From DASQWC01 sp035640475 (GTDB lineage: Bacteria; Actinomycetota; JAICYB01), in the NCBI GenBank assembly GCA_035640475.1, contig DASQWC010000154.1:1-10841 (forward strand): a stretch of 10,841 nt of DNA. The letters are read 5' to 3'. Shown in pieces: positions 6,733 through 10,841 of this stretch (positions within the stretch are counted from its first letter, which is position 1; each line of letters opens with the position of its first letter). The notes under the pieces were generated by a model. The model was not told the origin of the DNA. It did no database searches and saw nothing but the letters and a program-made list of their open reading frames with translations. The position numbers were made by a program, and so were the translations under genes.

Positions 6733-8538
6733 TCAAGGCGCAGTGCGCTCCGACCGGCTCCTGCCGCCGCGCTTGTGACCGGCCAAGGTCGCCGAGTTCA
6801 CAAGGGCCACGTGGGACAGAGCCTGCGGGAAGTTCCCCAACAGGCGTTGCGAGGACGGGTCGTACTCCTCGGAGAGCAAACCGACGTCGTTGCGCAGGTC
6901 CACGAGGCGGTCCAAGAGCTCCCGCGCATCTTGCTCACGTCCCAGTACGGCGTAGTTGTCGACCAGCCAGAAGCTGCACGGCAAGAACGTCGCTTCGTGG
7001 TGTTCGAGGCCGTCGATGTCTGGATCGTGGACGTAGCGCCGGACGAAGCCGTCGTGACACAGCTCGCGCTCCACAGCATCCACCGTCGCCGCGACACGGG
7101 GATCCTCCGCCGGCAAGAAGCCGACGAGCGGAACCATCAGGTTGGCTGCGTCGATGTGAGGGGACCCGTAGCTCTGCGTGAACGCACCGTCGCCATTTAC
7201 GCCCTTCGAGCACACCTCATCGTGGATCCGTTGACAGAGCGCCTTCCACTTGCCAAGCGGTCCTTCCAGTCCCATCTCCTCGACAGTCCGCACGGCGCGG
7301 TCCACGGCGACCCACGCCATGACCTTCGAGTGTGTGAAGTCCCGCCGCGGCCCCCGCACCTCCCAGATCCCCTCGTCGGGGTCGTCCCAATGACTCTCCA
7401 GGAAGTCGAGGAGCACCTTTTGCACCTCCCAGGCTTCGGGCTCCGGCTCGATGCCGGCCCTTCGTGCGTGGTAGAGCGCGTCCATCACCTCGCCGAACAC
7501 GTCGAGCTGAAGCTGCTCGGTGGCGGCGTTGCCGATGCGGACCGGCGCCGACTGCTCGTAGCCCGGGAGCCACTTGACCTCCGTCTCCGGCAGGCGGCGT
7601 TCACCGTGCACCGAATACAGGATCTGCATGTTGTGCGGATCTCCGGCCAACGTACGCAATAGCCAGTCCCGCCACGCACCCGCTTCATCCGTGTAGCCGG
7701 CCTCGAGCAGCGCGAGCAGGGTGTACGTCGCATCACGGATCCAGCAGTACCTGTAGTCCCAGTTGCGAGCGCCGCCCAGCCGCTCGGGGAGCGAGGTCGT
7801 CGGCGCCGCCACGATCCCACCGGTCGGCGTATAGCTCAGCCCTTTGAGCACCACGAGCGAGTCACGGACGACATCCGCCCTGCGGCCACCGGCCTCGCAC
7901 TTCTGCGACCATGCTCGCCACCACTCTTCGGTCTCCGAGATCGCGGCTCGGACGTCGACCGGATCCGGTGGGTCTTCGTGCGCGTGGTGCCAAGCCAGCT
8001 CGAAGGGGATCTCCTCGTTCGCGGCAACCGTGAAGTCGGCGACGGTCATGAGATCCTCTCCGCGAAGCTCGACGGGCGTGCGCAAACGCAGGCCCTCTGC
8101 CCCGGCGACGGCCGACCAATCGCCGTCGATCCTGCGCACCCATGGGACGACGGCACCGTAGTCGAACCGGGCTCGCAGCTCGAGCCGCATCTTCACGCGA
8201 CCGCGGACACCCACGACGAGCCGCACGAGGTGACCGGGCGCATCCGTAGGCATCGCGTCGATGACGCGCACCGCACCTTCGGGCGTTCGGTGTTCCGTTT
8301 CCAGCACAAGCGTGCCCTTACGATAGGCGCGGGTCGAGGTGACCTCACCACCGGTCGGCGTGATCGTCCAGCGTCCGTGCTCTTCAGTCCCGAGCAGAGC
8401 CGCAAAAAACGCCGGCGAGTCGAAGCGCGGGAAGGCCAGCCAGTCGATCGATCCCGCACGCGACACGAGCGCCGCCGAGAACGTGCTGCTCAGGAAGGCG
8501 TAGTCCTCGATGGGGGTGGAACGTTCCGTCGTCACCAC
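6733..8538 (-). CDS. Glycoside hydrolase family 15 protein (glucoamylase or trehalase type)
   Basis: This is a 601-residue inverting hydrolase that releases beta-glucose either from alpha-glucan ends or from trehalose. Residues about 8-190 form the N-terminal beta-sandwich typical of bacterial and archaeal GH15 (PIEDYAFLSS, GSIDWLAFPRFDSP). The (alpha/alpha)6 barrel follows, with the signature GGARNWDYRYCWIRDA at 256-270. The likely general acid is E393 (DPDEGIWEVRG) and the likely base is E557 (GLLSEEYDP), both assigned by family analogy. There is no signal peptide, so it is cytoplasmic. It could be a mycobacterial-type trehalase or a glucoamylase; sequence motifs alone do not separate these. 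The nearby glycogen genes favour a storage-carbohydrate role. The start is GTG 8538 or the adjoining GTG 8535; only a weak G-rich ribosome site precedes them. It converges on glgX and diverges from the dehydrogenase gene. Confidence 0.92.
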   Translation of the reverse strand: MVTTERSTPIEDYAFLSSTFSAALVSRAGSIDWLAFPRFDSPAFFAALLGTEEHGRWTITPTGGEVTSTRAYRKGTLVLETEHRTPEGAVRVIDAMPTDAPGHLVRLVVGVRGRVKMRLELRARFDYGAVVPWVRRIDGDWSAVAGAEGLRLRTPVELRGEDLMTVADFTVAANEEIPFELAWHHAHEDPPDPVDVRAAISETEEWWRAWSQKCEAGGRRADVVRDSLVVLKGLSYTPTGGIVAAPTTSLPERLGGARNWDYRYCWIRDATYTLLALLEAGYTDEAGAWRDWLLRTLAGDPHNMQILYSVHGERRLPETEVKWLPGYEQSAPVRIGNAATEQLQLDVFGEVMDALYHARRAGIEPEPEAWEVQKVLLDFLESHWDDPDEGIWEVRGPRRDFTHSKVMAWVAVDRAVRTVEEMGLEGPLGKWKALCQRIHDEVCSKGVNGDGAFTQSYGSPHIDAANLMVPLVGFLPAEDPRVAATVDAVERELCHDGFVRRYVHDPDIDGLEHHEATFLPCSFWLVDNYAVLGREQDARELLDRLVDLRNDVGLLSEEYDPSSQRLLGNFPQALSHVALVNSATLAGHKRGGRSRSERTAP

Positions 8539-8540
8539 GC

Positions 8541-8553
8541 CGGCGGTCCGCCG
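8541..8553. repeat. Inverted repeat just upstream of the GH15 start
   Basis: Two 6-base arms, CGGCGG and CCGCCG, are separated by a single T and begin 2 bases upstream of the GH15 start codon GTG. In mRNA this would place a G/C helix over the ribosome binding region; as DNA it could be an operator half-site pair. Chance occurrence is quite possible in DNA this rich in G and C. Confidence 0.3.
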
Positions 8554-8594
8554 TTCACACGTCCGAAGTCGCCGCGATAAGGGCGTACGCGTGC

Positions 8595-8604
8595 AAACCG
8601 GTTT
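8595..8604. repeat. 10-base perfect palindrome, possible operator
   Basis: AAACCGGTTT is a perfect self-complementary decamer, about 57 bases upstream of the GH15 start and in one of the few A/T-rich patches of the divergent region. The size and position suit a repressor or activator site for the GH15 promoter. No regulator is encoded in the window and there is only one copy. Confidence 0.25.
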
Positions 8605-8857
8605 TCGCCTGCATGCTCTTCATCTACCCGGGCGGCTGAGATACCAATCGATAGTCTCCAACGTGTGGCCGCAGTGCTGCTGTTCGGCGCGACGTTGCTG
8701 CTGGCGGTGCTCGTCTCCGTGCTCGCGCTCGACCAGGCACCTCACGTTGCAGCTGCGTCCATCAGCTCCGGGTCCGTTCTCGTCGCCGTTACACCGTTCG
8801 CCCGTCAGCGACGCCACCGTTTCCGCGGCGGCTGGCGGTCCCTGTCCGCGAGAAGCG

Positions 8858-8865
8858 AAGGAGGT
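8858..8865 (+). promoter_or_regulatory. Shine-Dalgarno sequence for the dehydrogenase
   Basis: AAGGAGGT is a near-perfect anti-16S match, with 3 bases between it and ATG 8869. It is the best ribosome site in the window. It sets the dehydrogenase start at this ATG and argues against the longer in-frame start at GTG 8665. Confidence 0.8.
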
Positions 8866-8868
8866 CCG

Positions 8869-9861
8869 ATGAAGAAGCCCAAGGTCGTCGTCGTCACCGG
8901 AGCGAGCGCGGGCGTCGGTCGCGCGATTGTTCGCGCGTTCGCCGAACGCGGAGCGCACGTCGGCTTACTCGCACGAAGCCCCGACGGGCTGGAGGCGGCA
9001 GCAAAGGAGGTTGAGGCGTGTGGGGGCCGGGCATGCGTTGTGCCTGTCGATGTCGCCGACGCCGACGCTCTCGACCGAGCCGCCGAGACGGTGGAGCGCG
9101 ATCTCGGCCCGATCAACGTCTGGGTGAACAACGCGATGACGTCGGTCTTCGCCGAATTCGTCAATGTTGACCCAGAAGAGTTCAGGCGCGTGACCGACGT
9201 CACCTACCACGGGTACGTGAACGGCACGCGCTCGGCGCTGCGCCGAATGCTTCCCCGCGACAACGGGGTCATTGTGCAGATCGGATCGGCCCTCGCGTAC
9301 CGGGGGATCCCGCTCCAATCCGCGTACTGCGGCGCGAAGCATGCGATCGAAGGGTTCACCGAATCCGTGCGGTGCGAGCTGATCCATCGACGCAGTCACG
9401 TGAGGCTCGGCATGGTGCAGCTTCCTGCTGTCAACACACCACAGTTCGATTGGGTTCTGTCGCGACTCCCAAGACGCGCGCAACCCGTCCCACCCATCTA
9501 TCAACCTGAGCCGATCGCGCGGAGCGTGGTCGCCTTCGCCGAGCATCCGCGACGGCAGATGTGGCTGGGATGGGCAACGATCAGAGCGATCCTCGGGAAC
9601 CGAGTCATAGCCGGGATCCTGGACCGATATCTCGGCCGCACCGGGTACGAGGCGCAGCAGACCGACGAGCCCGAGAGGGCGGATCGCCCGTCCAATCTGT
9701 GGTCTTCACCCGGCGGCGACTGGGGTGCCCACGGCCGCTTCGACGATCGCGCGCAGCCGACGAGCCTTGCCATGTGGGCCAGCAGGCACCGCCGCGCTCT
9801 GACGGTCGCCACAGCAGCCGTGCTCTCGTTCGCAGCGGCGAACGCTCTGCAGCGGGACTAG
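8869..9861 (+). CDS. Short-chain dehydrogenase/reductase with C-terminal hydrophobic tail
   Basis: This 330-residue protein has a classical Rossmann SDR domain in residues 5-260. The cofactor motif is TGASAGVG (10-17), and basic R36 at the end of the second strand suggests NADP(H). The NNAM motif lies at 87-90. The catalytic Ser, Tyr and Lys are S140, Y153 and K157 (YCGAK). The position usually held by the fourth catalytic residue, Asn, appears to be T112 (DVTYHGY). Residues 260-330 are an extension with a GAHGRFDDRA block and a weakly hydrophobic end (ALTVATAAVLSFAAANAL), possibly membrane-associating. I recognise the combination VTYxG, GSALAYRGIPLQSAYC, QLPAxNTPQFDW and GAHGRFDDRA as a widespread SDR subfamily; I know of no established substrate. 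The stop codon lies at the foot of a stem-loop. It faces away from the GH15 gene and precedes the oxidase gene by 145 bases. Confidence 0.9.
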   Translation: MKKPKVVVVTGASAGVGRAIVRAFAERGAHVGLLARSPDGLEAAAKEVEACGGRACVVPVDVADADALDRAAETVERDLGPINVWVNNAMTSVFAEFVNVDPEEFRRVTDVTYHGYVNGTRSALRRMLPRDNGVIVQIGSALAYRGIPLQSAYCGAKHAIEGFTESVRCELIHRRSHVRLGMVQLPAVNTPQFDWVLSRLPRRAQPVPPIYQPEPIARSVVAFAEHPRRQMWLGWATIRAILGNRVIAGILDRYLGRTGYEAQQTDEPERADRPSNLWSSPGGDWGAHGRFDDRAQPTSLAMWASRHRRALTVATAAVLSFAAANALQRD

Positions 9862-9891
9862 GCTCGCGGACGTTTCGTCGTAGGGCGAGCC
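9861..9891 (+). terminator. Compound stem-loop after the dehydrogenase, possible terminator
   Basis: GGCTCGC (9861-9867) pairs perfectly with GCGAGCC (9885-9891). Inside it, GACG-TTT-CGTC (9869-9879) forms a second hairpin. The structure begins at the last base of the dehydrogenase stop codon. It lacks a following T-run (GGGGATG comes next), so it would be a GC-rich terminator without a U-tract, or an mRNA 3' stabiliser. Confidence 0.45.
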
Positions 9892-9901
9892 GGGGATGCA
9901 A

Positions 9902-9921
9902 GCAGCAAGTGGTCGTGCTGC
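9902..9921 (+). repeat. Stem-loop GCAGCA / TGCTGC in the gap before the oxidase gene
   Basis: A 6-base perfect inverted repeat with an 8-base loop follows the compound hairpin by 10 bases. Another small stem, CGCCC-TCCC-GGGCG, follows at 9936-9949. They may extend the terminator region or form a structured leader of the oxidase mRNA. Short stems like these also arise by chance in GC-rich DNA. Confidence 0.3.
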
Positions 9922-9994
9922 CTGTCGGTTCGTGACGCCCTCCCGGGCGGCCTGAGCTGTGGCGATCGGCCGCCGTCTCCCGCGGGCGAGTGTT

Positions 9995-10000
9995 GGAGGG
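9995..10000 (+). promoter_or_regulatory. Shine-Dalgarno sequence for the oxidase subunit II gene
   Basis: GGAGGG stands 6 bases before ATG 10007 at ideal spacing. This fixes the start and gives a protein whose first 24 residues read as a lipoprotein-type signal. Confidence 0.75.
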
Positions 10001-10006
10001 GACGCG

Positions 10007-10841
10007 ATGCTGACCGCGTTCGTACGCCGGACCTGCGGGACGGGCGCGGCGCTGGTCTTTCTCATCTTTGCTGCGTGCTCCGGGGGGGCGCCTTCGGTCA
10101 TCGATCCCCGTAGCCCCGCCGCCGAGCGCATCGCGAGTCTTTGGTGGCTGATGCTCGTGATCTCGGCGGCCGTGTTCGTGCTCGTCGTAGTGATGATCGT
10201 CGTCGGTGTAGTCCGAAGAGGACGCCCCGGAGTCGACTCGGAAGCCCGCTGGACCGGGCCCTTCATCGTGCTCGGGGGCATCGTGGCCTCGAGCATGATC
10301 CTCATCGCGGTCTTCGTCGTCTCGCTGATCGATCTCCGCGCGATCGCCGGCGATACCGACGGCGAGCACTTCACGATCGACGTGATCGGACATGACTGGT
10401 GGTGGGAGGCGCGCTACCCCGGCGGTGCGGTAACCGCCAACGAGATCCACGTCCCTGCGGGTCGATCGGTACGGCTTCGCTTGTCAACAGCCGACGTGAT
10501 CCACAGCTTCTGGGTGCCGCAGCTCGGACCGAAGACGGACATGATCCCCGGACGCATCAACACCGCGATCGTTCACGCGAATGATCCGGGGCGGTATCGA
10601 GGTCAATGTGCGGAGTATTGCGGTTTGCAGCACGCGAAGATGGTGCTCTGGATCGTCGCGGACGAGCCGGCGGCCTTCGAGGATTGGCTGCGCAACGAGT
10701 CACGTTCGCGCCGGGAGCCTACAGACGCGCTGGCGCGGCGCGGAGAACGGATCTTCCTCGAAAGCACATGCGCCGAGTGTCATGCCATCCGTGGAACAGC
10801 CGCCGAGGGAAACCTGGGACCCGACCTCACACACCTCGCGA
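10007..10841 (+). CDS. coxB: Cytochrome c oxidase subunit II with fused cytochrome c domain (caa3 type), 5' part
   Basis: This subunit accepts electrons at the CuA centre of a haem-copper terminal oxidase in the cytoplasmic membrane. The 278 visible residues include a signal-like segment ending in FAACSGG; C24 may be lipidated, although Phe at -3 is not ideal. Two transmembrane helices follow (about 45-69 and 85-108), then the periplasm-facing cupredoxin domain. The aromatic patch is HDWWWE (129-134). The CuA ligands are complete: H166, C201, E203 (backbone), C205, H209 and M212 in CAEYCGLQHAKM. A cytochrome c domain starts near residue 240, with haem attachment C255-A-E-C258-H259 and then GPDLTHL. 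The axial Met and the stop lie beyond the window. The fusion indicates a caa3-type oxidase. Subunits I and III would be expected downstream. It is separated from the dehydrogenase by a likely terminator, so it probably has its own promoter. Confidence 0.94.
   Translation, partial: MLTAFVRRTCGTGAALVFLIFAACSGGAPSVIDPRSPAAERIASLWWLMLVISAAVFVLVVVMIVVGVVRRGRPGVDSEARWTGPFIVLGGIVASSMILIAVFVVSLIDLRAIAGDTDGEHFTIDVIGHDWWWEARYPGGAVTANEIHVPAGRSVRLRLSTADVIHSFWVPQLGPKTDMIPGRINTAIVHANDPGRYRGQCAEYCGLQHAKMVLWIVADEPAAFEDWLRNESRSRREPTDALARRGERIFLESTCAECHAIRGTAAEGNLGPDLTHLA

Larger units (their letters stand above)
8539..8868. other. Divergent intergenic region between GH15 gene and dehydrogenase
   Basis: This 330-base stretch should hold the promoters of both divergent genes. 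I could not find a convincing -35/-10 pair on either strand. It contains perfect small palindromes: CGGCGG-T-CCGCCG (8541-8553), GCGTACGC (8583-8590) and AAACCGGTTT (8595-8604). From GTG 8665 the frame stays open into the dehydrogenase and would encode a hydrophobic stretch (AAVLLFGATLLLAVLVSVLA). I do not call this a gene because no ribosome site precedes it and a strong one precedes ATG 8869. Otherwise nothing recognisable is present, and there is no tRNA. Confidence 0.5.

Noticed and set aside
6775..7662. 295-residue plus-strand open frame inside the GH15 gene
   Set aside because: Antisense shadow of GH15; its translation is charge-rich without motifs, whereas the minus-strand frame carries the full GH15 signatures.
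1..10841. Mobile elements, CRISPR arrays, toxin-antitoxin or phage-defence genes
   Set aside because: No transposase, integrase, regularly spaced repeats, paired small ORFs or defence-type domains were seen; all long genes belong to metabolic or respiratory families.

Overview
The window comes from a high-GC bacterium with strong G/C bias at third codon positions. This bias also leaves long open frames on the antisense and shifted frames. GTG starts are common (glgB, glgX and the GH15 gene), and genes are tightly packed and overlapping. Gene content suggests an aerobic soil-type actinobacterial or similar lineage. A subunit II oxidase protein fused to cytochrome c fits deep-branching Actinobacteria (Thermoleophilia/Rubrobacter type), Chloroflexi or Deltaproteobacteria better than classical mycobacteria or streptomycetes. 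The assignment is inference from gene style only.

Left part (1-6655, + strand): a tightly coupled alpha-glucan operon of four genes. These are the 3' end of a GH77 4-alpha-glucanotransferase (malQ), a GH13 branching enzyme (glgB), a compact GT35 alpha-glucan phosphorylase with an N-terminal DUF3417 module (glgP), and a GH13 debranching enzyme (glgX). Consecutive genes overlap by 4 and 11 bases or are 2 bases apart, so they are probably one mRNA with coupled translation. Together they extend and rearrange glucan chains (MalQ), make branches (GlgB), release glucose-1-phosphate (GlgP) and remove limit branches (GlgX). No glgA or glgC is in view.

Middle (6656-8538, - strand): a GH15 hydrolase of the glucoamylase/trehalase type converges on glgX across a 77-base gap. 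It adds a route that releases free glucose.

Right part (8539-10841, + strand): after a 330-base divergent gap with small palindromes lies an NADP-type short-chain dehydrogenase. It belongs to a recognisable subfamily with a C-terminal hydrophobic tail and no canonical catalytic Asn. A 145-base gap with stem-loops follows. Then comes the start of a coxB-like cytochrome c oxidase subunit II with a lipobox-like Cys, two membrane helices, a complete CuA site and a C-terminal c-type haem domain. This last gene runs off the window and probably opens a terminal oxidase operon.

I see no phage, transposon, CRISPR, rRNA or tRNA. The enzymes are intact members of known families. What deserves a second look is the compact phosphorylase, the atypical dehydrogenase, the structured intergenic regions, and the GH15 / dehydrogenase / caa3-type oxidase neighbourhood beside a glycogen operon.
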